Positions 34,637 to 42,621 of a DNA stretch of 64,000 nt are shown in pieces. The notes beneath the pieces are model-generated. The model saw only the letters and a program-made list of their open reading frames with translations, was not told where the DNA came from and did no database searches. Within the stretch, counting starts at the first letter, position 1. Every line of letters starts with the position of its first letter. The DNA is from an uncultured Dehalococcoidia bacterium (lineage in GTDB: Bacteria; Chloroflexota; Dehalococcoidia; Lucifugimonadales; UBA3495): NCBI GenBank assembly GCA_951812625.1, contig CATOSP010000003.1:1-64000 (forward strand). Direction: 5' to 3'. The position numbers were made by a program, and so were the translations under genes.

Positions 34637-35389
34637 ATGAAAACATTATTTCTCGATGAGTCGGGCGACCATAACTTATCCGAAATTGGTCCTGAATATC
34701 CCATATTTGTCCTTGGCGGGGTCATTGTAGAAGACTATGACGAACACCAATTGACGGAACGACTCAGCGAATTCAAGCGTGATATGTTCCGCGCCACCGA
34801 CATCATACTGCACACTGCCGATATAACCCGCAATCGGAACGGGTTCGAGGCTCTCCAGGACTCGCGCTTTCGGGACCAGTTTCGTGACCGCTTGAATGAA
34901 CTGATGCGGACTCTGTCATACTCAGTTGTGGCCTGCGCGATACAAAAGAAAGAACACCTTGGCCGATATGGAGCGACTGCCCCGGACCCTTATATGCTCA
35001 GCCTCGAGACCCTGGTAGAACGCTTTTGCTTTGACATCGGAGACGCCAATAAAGGCGGCTTCATCAGTAGAGGTGGGGTTATAGTTGCGGAAAAGAGGGG
35101 CCCGGCGTTGGACCAGGAGTTGGAGTTTGCATGGTCGAAGCTGAAAAGCGAAGGCACATACTGCGTTTCAGCAAGGGATATAGAAGAGCGGATATTGGGA
35201 TTGGACTTGCGTTCCAAGAGGGACAATATCGCCGGATTACAGTTGGCCGACCTGGTGGTTTCTCCTATCGGACGCCACATCATGGGCAAGAGAGACCACG
35301 AGGATTGGGAAATCGTCAATCAGAAATTTTGCATCAGCCCCGTGACGGGACAGTCGGAAGGCTATGGCCTCGTAATACTGCCAAAATAA
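34637..35389 (+). CDS. DUF3800 protein
   Basis: 250 residues. LFLDESGDHNL at the start is the hallmark of DUF3800, an RNase H-like family with a DESG motif. VIVAEKRGPALDQELEFAW and GLQLADLVVSPIGRHI supply the later conserved Asp. Families of this fold are suspected nucleases and are often found in defence islands. It stands between two terminators, so it is its own transcription unit. Confidence 0.85.
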   Translation: MKTLFLDESGDHNLSEIGPEYPIFVLGGVIVEDYDEHQLTERLSEFKRDMFRATDIILHTADITRNRNGFEALQDSRFRDQFRDRLNELMRTLSYSVVACAIQKKEHLGRYGATAPDPYMLSLETLVERFCFDIGDANKGGFISRGGVIVAEKRGPALDQELEFAWSKLKSEGTYCVSARDIEERILGLDLRSKRDNIAGLQLADLVVSPIGRHIMGKRDHEDWEIVNQKFCISPVTGQSEGYGLVILPK

Positions 35390-35480
35390 AAAGGCTGGCT
35401 CCCGCTACGCAGTGGCCAACCTGTAGAGTTGCCGTGAGGCTGGCCCCCGCTACGCAGTAACCAGTCTGCAAATATATGTT
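35390..35480. repeat. short direct repeat after DUF3800
   Basis: GGCTGGC-CCCGCTACGCAGT occurs twice (35393-35413 with T, 35437-35457 with C) at a 44-base period. Purpose unknown. Confidence 0.6.
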
Positions 35481-35518
35481 ATGTGGGTAGCTGGAGTGTG
35501 TCAAGCGCCGACAAAAAG

Positions 35519-35560
35519 ACCCGCTGGAGGATGGCCCAACGCCCCCTCCAGCGGGTTCTT
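35519..35560 (+). terminator. Rho-independent terminator
   Basis: ACCCGCTGGAGG (35519-35530) pairs with CCTCCAGCGGGT (35545-35556), then TCTTTC. Its right half plus tail (CCCCCTCCAGCGGGTTCTTT) recurs without the left half at 36368-36387, after the VapBC pair. Confidence 0.75.
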
Positions 35561-35662
35561 TCATGTGGAGAGCGTCCCTGCCCAGCTTGCCGGAAGGAAT
35601 GGAGAGCAGGTAGACTCGGGCAAGAGTATTAGTGATTCACTAAAAGAGTGGCAGTCGAAGAG

Positions 35663-35938
35663 ATGAAGACCGTCAGCGTCACCGTGGATGACGACACCCA
35701 CCGGAGGCTCAGGATCATGGCGGCCGAGCGGGGGACTTCAGTCTCGGCAATGATCAGGGACCACATGCTCAGCGTCATAAACGGCCCGGCCCAGGGTGAC
35801 GCGGGGGAAACAGAGCCCGAAAGACGCCGCCGCAGGCTGGCCGAGTTGACCGGGGAATTCCTCGACAAGGGCATCGGGCTCTCCATGTCCGACAACCTTG
35901 CCAGGGAGGAGATGTACCAGGAGCGTGCGCCTCGCTGA
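35663..35938 (+). CDS. VapB-type antitoxin
   Basis: 91 residues from ATG 35663 (MKTVSVTVDDDTHRRLRIMA, then GTSVSAMIRDHML), a ribbon-helix-helix antitoxin with an Arg/Glu-rich linker and acidic tail. GTG 35648 would add five residues. It overlaps the toxin start by 14 bases. Confidence 0.8.
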   Translation: MKTVSVTVDDDTHRRLRIMAAERGTSVSAMIRDHMLSVINGPAQGDAGETEPERRRRRLAELTGEFLDKGIGLSMSDNLAREEMYQERAPR

Positions 35939-36347
35939 TTCCAACATCCTCCTCTACGCCGTCAGCTCTGATCCGGCGGAGGCCGGCAAGCGCGCCAGGG
36001 CCATAGAGGTCCTGGGAGAGGACTCCCTGGCCTTGTCGGTCCAGGTCCTCCAGGAATTCTACTACCAGGCAACCCGCCAGTCCCGGCCAGGCAGGCTCAG
36101 CCACGCCGCCGCCCTGCGCTTCATAGACCGGCTGGCGGAAGTGCCCGTGCAACCGGTGACAACCCGGGTCTTCCGGAGGGCGGCGGAAATCAGCGACCGC
36201 TTCGGCATATCTTACTGGGACGCCGCCATCCTGGCGGCAGCACAGCTCATCGGGTGCGAGGCGGTCTACTCCGAAGACATGAACGACCAGCAAGACTACG
36301 GCGGACTAAGGGTAATCAACCCCTTCAACCAGCAACACCCCGCCTGA
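35925..36347 (+). CDS. VapC PIN-domain toxin, intact
   Basis: 140 residues from GTG 35925 (RLADSNILLYAVSSDPAEAG). The four acidic residues are in ADSNILLY, VQVLQEFY, SYWDAAILAAA and YSEDMNDQQ, so it should be an active RNase. It is one of the few complete toxins in the window. Confidence 0.88.
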   Translation: MRLADSNILLYAVSSDPAEAGKRARAIEVLGEDSLALSVQVLQEFYYQATRQSRPGRLSHAAALRFIDRLAEVPVQPVTTRVFRRAAEISDRFGISYWDAAILAAAQLIGCEAVYSEDMNDQQDYGGLRVINPFNQQHPA

Positions 36348-36415
36348 GGACGCACCGAAGCCAACACCCCCTCCAGCGGGTTCTTTCATGCGGAGACTAA
36401 CCCAGAAACGGAAAA

Positions 36416-36439
36416 GCCCCGGTAGGACTACCGAGGCCC
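36416..36439 (-). terminator. hairpin at the end of hicBA
   Basis: GCCCCGGTAG, two bases, CTACCGAGGC (one mismatch). Read on the minus strand, it is followed by CTTTTCC, fitting a terminator for the hicB-hicA unit that ends at 36457. Confidence 0.6.
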
Positions 36440-36456
36440 CTTGCAGCACTGCTGAA

Positions 36457-36705
36457 TTACCGGATTAGACCCAGCCGTCTGGCGTCCTCTTCAGTCCACT
36501 GAGTGCCGTTCAATACGTTGCCCAATGTCCCGCGTGGCAGGGTGTCGCTGCCCCGGTGGTAATGGATCAGGGCCTTTCTGCCGTCAGGATGTCGGTACAT
36601 CCGGCTAGAACCTCTAGGCCGCTGATAAAGTCTGAATCCATCTCGTTCCAATGCCTGCACCAAGTCCCTTGCGGAGACGTTTCGCAGAAGATGGACCAGG
36701 TTCAT
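36457..36705 (-). CDS. hicA: HicA-like toxin
   Basis: 82 residues. ARDLVQALERDGFRLYQRPR, then GSSRMYRHPDGRKALIHYH. The position of the catalytic Gly-Ser-His carries GSSRMY instead, with His only later (RHPDG), so activity may be reduced or use another His. It overlaps hicB by four bases. The C-terminus (WTEEDARRLGLI) is typical. Confidence 0.82.
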   Translation of the reverse strand: MNLVHLLRNVSARDLVQALERDGFRLYQRPRGSSRMYRHPDGRKALIHYHRGSDTLPRGTLGNVLNGTQWTEEDARRLGLIR

Positions 36706-36929
36706 GGGTGAATCGCTACTGTGTCCTCAAACGCCTCTACTTCATCATTGGGAACAGGCTCGCCATACTCCAGCATACACTCGACGAACAAGGCCGTTCC
36801 CTCACGCAACGCTTCCAATGCCTCGTCCTTCGTATACCCCCAGGCGGCGCAACCGGGCAGCGAGTCAATCCACGCGCTCCAGCGCCCATCGGCCTCTTCT
36901 TGCAGCGAAACCTTGAATGTATACGTCAT
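36702..36929 (-). CDS. hicB: HicB-type antitoxin
   Basis: 75 residues: YTFKVSLQEEADGRWSAW, then SLPGCAAWGYTKDEALEALR, a standard short HicB. A consensus -10 box lies 38-43 bases upstream. Confidence 0.85.
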   Translation of the reverse strand: MTYTFKVSLQEEADGRWSAWIDSLPGCAAWGYTKDEALEALREGTALFVECMLEYGEPVPNDEVEAFEDTVAIHP

Positions 36930-36966
36930 CGGAATTCGTCCTGACCGTTGACAGTGTACTTACGTC

Positions 36967-36972
36967 ATTATA
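36967..36972 (-). promoter_or_regulatory. consensus -10 box for hicBA
   Basis: TATAAT on the minus strand. I see no clear -35 at 17 bases. Confidence 0.5.
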
Positions 36973-37054
36973 CCCTTGAACAGTAAGAACCGGGCGGGGT
37001 TCCCTGCGGGAATCACATCTGGTTCTTTCTTTTCTTTGAAGATTCCCCTGAATC

Positions 37055-37663
37055 CTATTCCTCACTTGCCGGGTCAGTCGGTTTACAAATATCGGCGAAA
37101 CAACCCAAGGCAAGGAAAACGAACCCGAAAAGGAAAGCCATCGTTGCAGCGCTAAGAGTCCAACGAGATAGGTCGAAATCTCCTTGTATATCCGAGCTCA
37201 AGCGTATCCCGAGAGCGACATCAATCGATCCCACGATACATGCTGTCAAGAGTGTGGCGCAGAACCCCAAGTGGAACGCTGAAAGAAAGTAGGATATTGT
37301 CCCCGTTTTCCTCCAATATCTGGATTTAGATTCCGCATCTTTAGTCGGTCGTCGGCTAACATCCCGCAATAAGACCACAGTGTAATAGACGCCGGCGGAC
37401 GCGCCGAGCCCCAATGTTATGATGACCTCAATATTCTGTACTAGGATCGGGTCGACTAAACCCATGGAAATTGTGGGCAAAATAGCAAGCACGGATAGCG
37501 CGAACACCACGCACAGCGGCGTTCGCATATCCCGTCGATCATCCGGTGATAATATTTGATTGTAGCGTAGAACCCCTCTCCACGCTGGTTGTATCAAGAT
37601 AAAAGTGATGGCCAACAGCGCTATTGAGATGACCACAATGTTCGTCGAGATGCCCTGCAGCAT
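37055..37663 (-). CDS. membrane protein of unknown function
   Basis: 202 residues with about five helices: VVISIALLAITFILI, VVFALSVLAILPTISMGL, VIITLGLGASAGVYYTVVLL, GFCATLLTACIVGSI and TMAFLFGFVFLALGCFA. Short charged loops (SRRPTKDAESKSRYWRK) face the cytosol. No family recognised and no partner adjacent. Confidence 0.6.
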   Translation of the reverse strand: MLQGISTNIVVISIALLAITFILIQPAWRGVLRYNQILSPDDRRDMRTPLCVVFALSVLAILPTISMGLVDPILVQNIEVIITLGLGASAGVYYTVVLLRDVSRRPTKDAESKSRYWRKTGTISYFLSAFHLGFCATLLTACIVGSIDVALGIRLSSDIQGDFDLSRWTLSAATMAFLFGFVFLALGCFADICKPTDPASEE

Positions 37664-37857
37664 AAGGTCTACCGCCTCTCCGAGTCTTATGGTTAGATAT
37701 TAGCGTTTCAGGGCACATTATTCTCGGCCCGTCTGTCAGCACTCTACCCTACCCCCACATCCCCCACCCAGGTACCAAACCACCAGGTACAAACCCACCC
37801 CCCACTGACACGCGCCCATTGACGGCCACCGCAACCAACCTCTAGCATGGTATTGCA

Positions 37858-37900
37858 GGGACGGACCCGGCTGATAAGTCGGCCCGTCCCTTTATTTTTT
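37858..37900 (+). terminator. strong hairpin with T-run before the phage island
   Basis: GGGACGG (37858-37864) pairs with CCGTCCC (37884-37890), extended inside by CCGGC/GTCGG, followed by TTTATTTTTT. It lies 17 bases upstream of the zinc-ribbon gene, so it would insulate the island from upstream transcription or act as an attenuator for it. Confidence 0.75.
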
Positions 37901-37916
37901 GCCGAGGTGATCGCCA

Positions 37917-38087
37917 GTGCGCTGTAGACGCTGCTACTCCTCAAGCTTGCTCGTCCTCAACCGGAAGCACCCCGGGGACAACCACGTCGTCCGCTGCCGC
38001 GACTGCGGTTTCCTCTTCAGTCCCCCGGTGCCGGACAGCCACCCCGAAAACCCCGGCTCCGGCGCGGCCACGCCCGGACAGGCATAG
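37917..38087 (+). CDS. small zinc-ribbon protein beside the terminase
   Basis: 56 residues from GTG 37917. Two CxxC pairs (MRCRRCYSSS and VVRCRDCGF) form a zinc ribbon. A good site, GAGGTG, lies seven bases before the GTG. Small zinc-ribbon proteins are common next to phage packaging genes. The C-terminal 20 residues are Pro/Gly-rich. Confidence 0.7.
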   Translation: MRCRRCYSSSLLVLNRKHPGDNHVVRCRDCGFLFSPPVPDSHPENPGSGAATPGQA

Positions 38088-38093
38088 GCCCGG

Positions 38094-39686
38094 TTGGCCC
38101 ATGTATCGACCAACGGCAACCCGAACAACAAAACCCGGAACAACAAAACCCGGAACAACAAAACCCAGAGCAATAAAACCCAGAGCAATAAAACCCAGAG
38201 CAATAAAACCCCGGCCAATAAAACTCCGGCCAACAAAACCCCGGCCAACGGGACCCCGACCGGTCGGACCCCGGCCAGCCAAAAGCTGTTGCCCGTCGAC
38301 TTCGCCAGGGAGGTGCTGGGAGTGACACTCTGGAGCAAGCAGGAAGAGGTGCTCAACGCCCTGCCCCACAACCGCCGCGTCGCCGTCAAGTCCGCCAACG
38401 GCATGGGCAAGGGCTTCTGCGCCGCCGTGGCCGTCCTATGGTTCCTCTACTACCACGAACAGGCCATCGTCCTCACCACCGCACCCACCTTCCGCCAGGT
38501 CCGCCACATCCTCTGGCGGCAGATCCGCCAGCTTCACAGCCAGGCCCGGCTCCCCGACCTGCTCGGCGGCGACATGTTCATCGCCCGCTGGGAGCTTTCC
38601 GGCGACCGCTACGCCATCGGCCTCTCCGCCGGCAGCGCCGACCAGTTCCAGGGCTTCCACAGCGAGAACATGCTCATCGTCGTCGACGAGGCCGAGGGAG
38701 TCAGCGAGGAGATATACGAGGCCATCGAGTCCGTCATGACCTCCGCCTCACCCCGCCTCCTCCTCATCGGCAACCCCACCACCATGACTGGCGCATTCCG
38801 CCGCGCCTTCGAGCGGGAACGCCGCCTCTACCACACCGTCACCATCTCCGCCCTGGAAAGCCCCAACATCTCTGAGGACACTGCTGCATACCTGCGGCCC
38901 GGCACGGGAGCGGCGGATAGGACCCGTCCCCCGATTGAGGACAGGATAGTCATCCCCGGCCTGACCACCGGGGAATGGGTCGAGGAACGGCGGGAAATCT
39001 GGGGCGAGGACAGCTCCATCTACCGCTCCAGGGTCCTGGCCCAGTTCCCCGAGCAGGGCGACGATACCCTCATAAGGCTGTCCGACATCGAGGCCGCAGC
39101 CGTCGAGACCGAGAACACCATTGACCTCCCCGATCCTGCCACCGGCAAACTCCCCGGCGACGTGGTGCTGGCCGTGGACGTGGCCCGCTTCGGCTTCGAC
39201 CGCAGCGTCATACTCCGCCGCCGGGGAGACCGGGTCGAGGACATTCAGACCCTCTCCGGCATGGACACCATGCAGGTCGCCGGACGGGTGATCGAAGCCA
39301 TCCGGGAGTCCTCCCCCGACAGTGTGGTGATCGACGAGGTCGGTATCGGCGCGGGCGTCGTCGACCGCCTCCGCGAGCAGGGCTACACGGTCCGCGGCAT
39401 CAACGTCGGGCGCAGGGCGCACCGGGACGACCGGTTCGTCAATCGCCGCGCCGAGGGCTACTGGCGTCTCCGCAGGTTGTTCGAGTCCCGGAGCATCCTG
39501 ATTCCCCCGGACAACCGGCTCATGGGAGAGCTGTCCGGCCTCCGCTTCGACTATGACAGCCAGGGCCGGTTGAAAATGGAAAGCAAGGAGTCCATGCGCG
39601 CCCGCAACCTCCCGTCCCCCGACAGTGCCGACGCCCTGATGCTAGCCTTCCTCGACCCGCCCAACCGGGTCAAACTGTGGACGTGA
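38094..39686 (+). CDS. phage terminase large subunit
   Basis: 530 residues. The ATPase domain has a Walker A-like SANGMGKGFCAA near residue 104 and Walker B MLIVVDEAEG near 196. The C-terminal nuclease has VLAVDVARFGFDRS and the later VVIDEVGIGAGVVDRL, then SADALMLAF, the acidic triad of RNase H-like terminases. It packages DNA into phage heads. The first 60 residues are a pentapeptide repeat absent from ordinary terminases. TTG 38094 is the only start in the repeat frame; a TTG near 38295, after the repeat, is an alternative. Confidence 0.88.
   Translation: MAHVSTNGNPNNKTRNNKTRNNKTQSNKTQSNKTQSNKTPANKTPANKTPANGTPTGRTPASQKLLPVDFAREVLGVTLWSKQEEVLNALPHNRRVAVKSANGMGKGFCAAVAVLWFLYYHEQAIVLTTAPTFRQVRHILWRQIRQLHSQARLPDLLGGDMFIARWELSGDRYAIGLSAGSADQFQGFHSENMLIVVDEAEGVSEEIYEAIESVMTSASPRLLLIGNPTTMTGAFRRAFERERRLYHTVTISALESPNISEDTAAYLRPGTGAADRTRPPIEDRIVIPGLTTGEWVEERREIWGEDSSIYRSRVLAQFPEQGDDTLIRLSDIEAAAVETENTIDLPDPATGKLPGDVVLAVDVARFGFDRSVILRRRGDRVEDIQTLSGMDTMQVAGRVIEAIRESSPDSVVIDEVGIGAGVVDRLREQGYTVRGINVGRRAHRDDRFVNRRAEGYWRLRRLFESRSILIPPDNRLMGELSGLRFDYDSQGRLKMESKESMRARNLPSPDSADALMLAFLDPPNRVKLWT
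38121..38270 (+). repeat. 15-bp minisatellite inside the terminase gene
   Basis: Ten units of the type CGGAACAACAAAACC / CAGAGCAATAAAACC / CCGGCCAACAAAACC, each encoding a pentapeptide x-x-N-K-T. Adjacent units are most alike, so it grew by local slippage. A further degenerate unit follows. Confidence 0.88.
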
Positions 39687-39704
39687 GGCCCGAATACCGG
39701 ATGA

Positions 39705-39800
39705 GCGGAATGTCCGGTCAGTCGGCCACGGACTACCATACTTGTCCGCATATGTCCGCAAAAACCGAAAAATCTCCCCCTTTCGCAAGAGAGGGATCAG
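39705..39800 (+). repeat. dispersed repeat, copy 2
   Basis: Core CAGTCGGCCACGGACTACC within a conserved block (39711-39750), followed by GTCCGCAAAAACC and a CCCCCTTTCGCAAG block. Matches 40698-40790 in the same direction and 52475-52517 inverted. Confidence 0.85.
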
Positions 39801-39844
39801 GGGCATTTTCGTCTACCCCAGGGAAGAAACGTCAAAGGAGCAGC

Positions 39845-39881
39845 ACCCGCCCAACAAGGTCAAACCGTGGACGTAAGGCCA
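39845..39881 (+). repeat. duplicated 3' end of the terminase gene
   Basis: CCCGCCCAACAAGGTCAAAC, then CGTGGACGTAAGGCC matches the real gene end at 39657-39690 (PPNRVKLWT stop). The dispersed repeat lies exactly between the two copies. This looks like the trace of an insertion or of unequal exchange. Confidence 0.75.
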
Positions 39882-39891
39882 CAGGGCGGAA

Positions 39892-40548
39892 TCAGGTTGT
39901 CGTTAGGTTTCTGACCACGATCACACGGGCCAGGATGTCAAATGCGTGGCGTCTATCCTCACGGATTATGACCATAATTCCCATCGGTATCACAACACAG
40001 CACATGGCAAGCCAATGGATCATCCAGAAGGTTAGTGTGGCTGTCAGCATCACCAGCTCGAATGAGTCCAACGGCTCCAACCTGAACGTGAGCGCCACCA
40101 GGGACACGAGTGGGTCCAATATCCCTGAGATGAATGGGTCCAGTAGGTCCCCGGCTCCCATCGACAGGATAATCCACAAGATGCTCATCAGGACAAAGAG
40201 GCCCCACGGTGCAATGTCATACAACGAGCGGACTGCTGCCTGCCGGAGAGTGACCCTGCCTCCTGTACGTAAATCTCGGACCCGCCCGCCAAATACCAGG
40301 TGACCGAGGTGACCTCCCCAGGCTCGGTAACTCAAGACGTGGTACGAAAAATAGACCAATGCCAGCACTTCTCCCGAGAGAAAAGGGAGAGGCATTGAGG
40401 GGAGCGCAAACGGTGGCATACCGCCAAGGACCAGCCACGGGAGGTTGTCTAGAAGGCGCGCAAGGAGCCTCCTGCGTCGGTCCAGGGGCGCAGAATTGTC
40501 AGGGGTTACGTCTGATGCACTGGACTCTTGAATGGTGCTGGCCCTCAT
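39892..40548 (-). CDS. RDD-family-like membrane protein
   Basis: 218 residues from ATG 40548 (MRASTIQESSASDVTPDNSA). RRLLARLLDNLPWLVLGG holds an RDD-like Arg-x-x-Asp in the first helix. Further helices are LALVYFSYHVLSY, WGLFVLMSILWIILS and FELVMLTATLTFWMIHWLA, with LGHLVFGGRVRDLRTGGRV between, typical of RDD proteins. Function unknown. It is opposite in direction to the phage genes on both sides and flanked by direct copies of the dispersed repeat. Confidence 0.7.
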   Translation of the reverse strand: MRASTIQESSASDVTPDNSAPLDRRRRLLARLLDNLPWLVLGGMPPFALPSMPLPFLSGEVLALVYFSYHVLSYRAWGGHLGHLVFGGRVRDLRTGGRVTLRQAAVRSLYDIAPWGLFVLMSILWIILSMGAGDLLDPFISGILDPLVSLVALTFRLEPLDSFELVMLTATLTFWMIHWLAMCCVVIPMGIMVIIREDRRHAFDILARVIVVRNLTTT

Positions 40549-40697
40549 TGGACAGGATGGGCATTGCCAAACAGGCTCTTTCGCCAGTGAAGCATTCAGG
40601 GGCACAACCGCGCCCCGCTTCTTGGAAGGGGCTGCCTTGGGTAGGAGACCTGTCTGGACCGGAAATCCAATCGCCACCATACTCTACAAGCAAACGA

Positions 40698-40790
40698 AAT
40701 GTCCGGTCAGTCGGCCACGGACTACCATACATGACCGGAAATGTCCGCAAAAACCAAAAAATCCCCCCTTTTCTCAAGGGGAAGACCAAG
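40698..40790 (+). repeat. dispersed repeat, copy 3
   Basis: Contains the same core as copy 2 (CAGTCGGCCACGGACTACC), then ATGTCCGCAAAAACC and CCCCCCTTTTCTCAAGG. Identity to copy 2 is highest over the first 80 bases. Confidence 0.85.
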
Positions 40791-40893
40791 CGGGGATGTA
40801 TCTTCATACCGGCAGGTCAACGAAGACCCGGGGTAGTTTTGTACAGCCTGTCCAAGCGGCAACCGGCAGCGGGCAGTACATACCCACCATCCA

Positions 40894-40986
40894 CATATAC
40901 CGTTCATATATACCACACAAACGATACATATATACCGCCCATATCGACCATCCAGAGATACCCCTACACATATACCCCATATATCA
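40894..40986 (+). promoter_or_regulatory. cluster of CATATATACC-type repeats upstream of the portal gene
   Basis: CATATAC or close variants start at 40894, 40905, 40927, 40940 (CATATCGACC), 40969 and 40979. Spacings of 11, 22, 13, 29 and 10 are partly near the helical period. The segment is far richer in A+T than its surroundings and ends 14 bases before the portal ATG, next to a GAGG site. It may be an operator cluster or a melting region. Confidence 0.5.
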
Positions 40987-40999
40987 GTGAGGAAATACC

Positions 41000-42334
41000 A
41001 TGACAACCTCTACAGTCGGACCTACCCCCGGTAACTTGCAGGTTCCCTCATACCTCCGCCGCCTCCGCCACGGCGTCACCCGCAGCCTCCGGGCAACCTT
41101 CGGCTCCGTGTTCCGCTCCCTGCCCGTCCCGGCGGCACGCCGCAAGGCCAACCGCGCCGCCTCCCGCGACGTGGACTGGCTCGACGGCTACACCGGCGCC
41201 GGTTCCGGCTGGGCGCCCACCGGCTACGGCAGCTACTACGCCGGTTCCGCCCCCGTCTACTCCGCCATCAGGCTCCGCGCCGACGCCCTCACCCGCGCCC
41301 CGGTGGTCGTCCACCGCATGACCGGCGAGGGACCGGGCCTCTCCGTCGGTCCGTCCCACCCCGTCCAGCGCCTCCTCGACCGGGTCAACCCCTGGTACAC
41401 CCGCGGCGACCTCTGGCGCGCCACCGAAATCTACCTCGACCTCTGGGGCGCGGCCTTCTGGGCCCTGGAGCGCGGCCAGGACGGCGAGTGGGAAATCTGG
41501 GCATTGCGCCCCGACCGCGTCAGCGTCGTCCCCGACCGGCAACGCTACATCCGTGGCTTCGTCTACCAGGGACGCACCGGCCCGGTGGCCTACACCCCCG
41601 ACGAGATGGTCTGGCTCCGCTACTTCAACCCCCTGGACGAGTACGCCGGGCTCTCCCCCATCGCTCCCGCCCGCATGTCCGTGGACATGGGCCGCGACGG
41701 GCTGCGATTCAACCGCAACTTCCTCCGCAACTCCGCCCGCCCCGACTTCCTCTTCCTCACCAACGAGAGCATGAACGACGTGGAGGTCGAGGAGTTCTAC
41801 AACCGCTGGGAGGCCCGTCACCGGGGCGTCGCCAACCCCAACCGCCCCGCCATCGCCAGCTTCATCCGCGACGTCAAGACCCTGGGCTTCAGCCACCGCG
41901 ACATGGACTTCATCCAGGGTCTCCGCTGGAGCCTCGAGGACGTCAGCCGCGTCTTCGGCGTCCCCAAGCCCCTGCTCTCAGACCTGGAGCGCGCCACCTT
42001 CGCCAACATCAACGCCGCCGAGCGCATCTTCTGGCGCAACACCATGCTCCCCCAGGTCGGCTTCCTGGAAGAGCAGATCAACCGGATGCTCCTCCCCCGT
42101 CTCGGCTACCCCAACCTCGCCATCAAATTCGACCTCAGCAACATCGAGGCCCTGCGCGAGGACGAAAACAGCCGCGTAACCCGCGAGACCCAGCTCCTCG
42201 ACCGTGGCGTCCTCACCATCAACGAAGTCCGCCGCTCCCGCAACCTCCCCGAAGTCCCCTGGGGCCACCACTGGGCCGGCGCAACCCGCACGGACTCCCC
42301 GACCCCCGAAACCGCCAGTGATAAAATGGAATAA
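41000..42334 (+). CDS. phage portal protein (HK97 type)
   Basis: 444 residues. GYTGAGSGWAPTGYGSYYAG, then VYSAIRLRADALTRAPVVV is the usual portal entry. RGDLWRATEIYLDLWGAAFW, EMVWLRYFNPLDEYAGLSP and SLEDVSRVFGVPKPLLSDLE continue the HK97 pattern to NEVRRSRNLPEVPWG. Portals form the ring through which DNA enters the capsid. No protease, capsid or tail gene follows, so the unit is incomplete or domesticated. GAGGAAATACC precedes the ATG. Confidence 0.88.
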   Translation: MTTSTVGPTPGNLQVPSYLRRLRHGVTRSLRATFGSVFRSLPVPAARRKANRAASRDVDWLDGYTGAGSGWAPTGYGSYYAGSAPVYSAIRLRADALTRAPVVVHRMTGEGPGLSVGPSHPVQRLLDRVNPWYTRGDLWRATEIYLDLWGAAFWALERGQDGEWEIWALRPDRVSVVPDRQRYIRGFVYQGRTGPVAYTPDEMVWLRYFNPLDEYAGLSPIAPARMSVDMGRDGLRFNRNFLRNSARPDFLFLTNESMNDVEVEEFYNRWEARHRGVANPNRPAIASFIRDVKTLGFSHRDMDFIQGLRWSLEDVSRVFGVPKPLLSDLERATFANINAAERIFWRNTMLPQVGFLEEQINRMLLPRLGYPNLAIKFDLSNIEALREDENSRVTRETQLLDRGVLTINEVRRSRNLPEVPWGHHWAGATRTDSPTPETASDKME

Positions 42335-42357
42335 GCATCGCAACAGGAGAACAAACA

Positions 42358-42621
42358 ATGGACAAGACCAGGAAAATCCGCGACGAAGACTTCCCCACCG
42401 AGGTCGCCTTCTGGGAAGCCAACAAAGAGGAACTGCGCAAGCAATATCTGGGCAAGTACCTCATAATCCGCGGCGAAGAAATACAAGGAGTCCTGGACAC
42501 AATCGGCGACCTGATGATCGCGGAAGAACAGGAACTGGCGGAAAACCCGGCCCTCGTCCGCTACGTCAACGATGGTAAGCCCGAGTTCAGCCCATTCTCG
42601 CTAGAGGTAGATCGTGCCTGA
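42358..42621 (+). CDS. small acidic protein paired with a retropepsin (DUF5678-like)
   Basis: 87 residues. FWEANKEELRKQYLGKYLII, then RGEEIQGVLDTIGDLM fits the DUF5678-like proteins that often precede aspartic proteases in cyanobacteria and Chloroflexota; the family call is by memory. Its stop overlaps the next start by eight bases. It may be the inhibitor, substrate or chaperone of the protease. Confidence 0.6.
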   Translation: MDKTRKIRDEDFPTEVAFWEANKEELRKQYLGKYLIIRGEEIQGVLDTIGDLMIAEEQELAENPALVRYVNDGKPEFSPFSLEVDRA

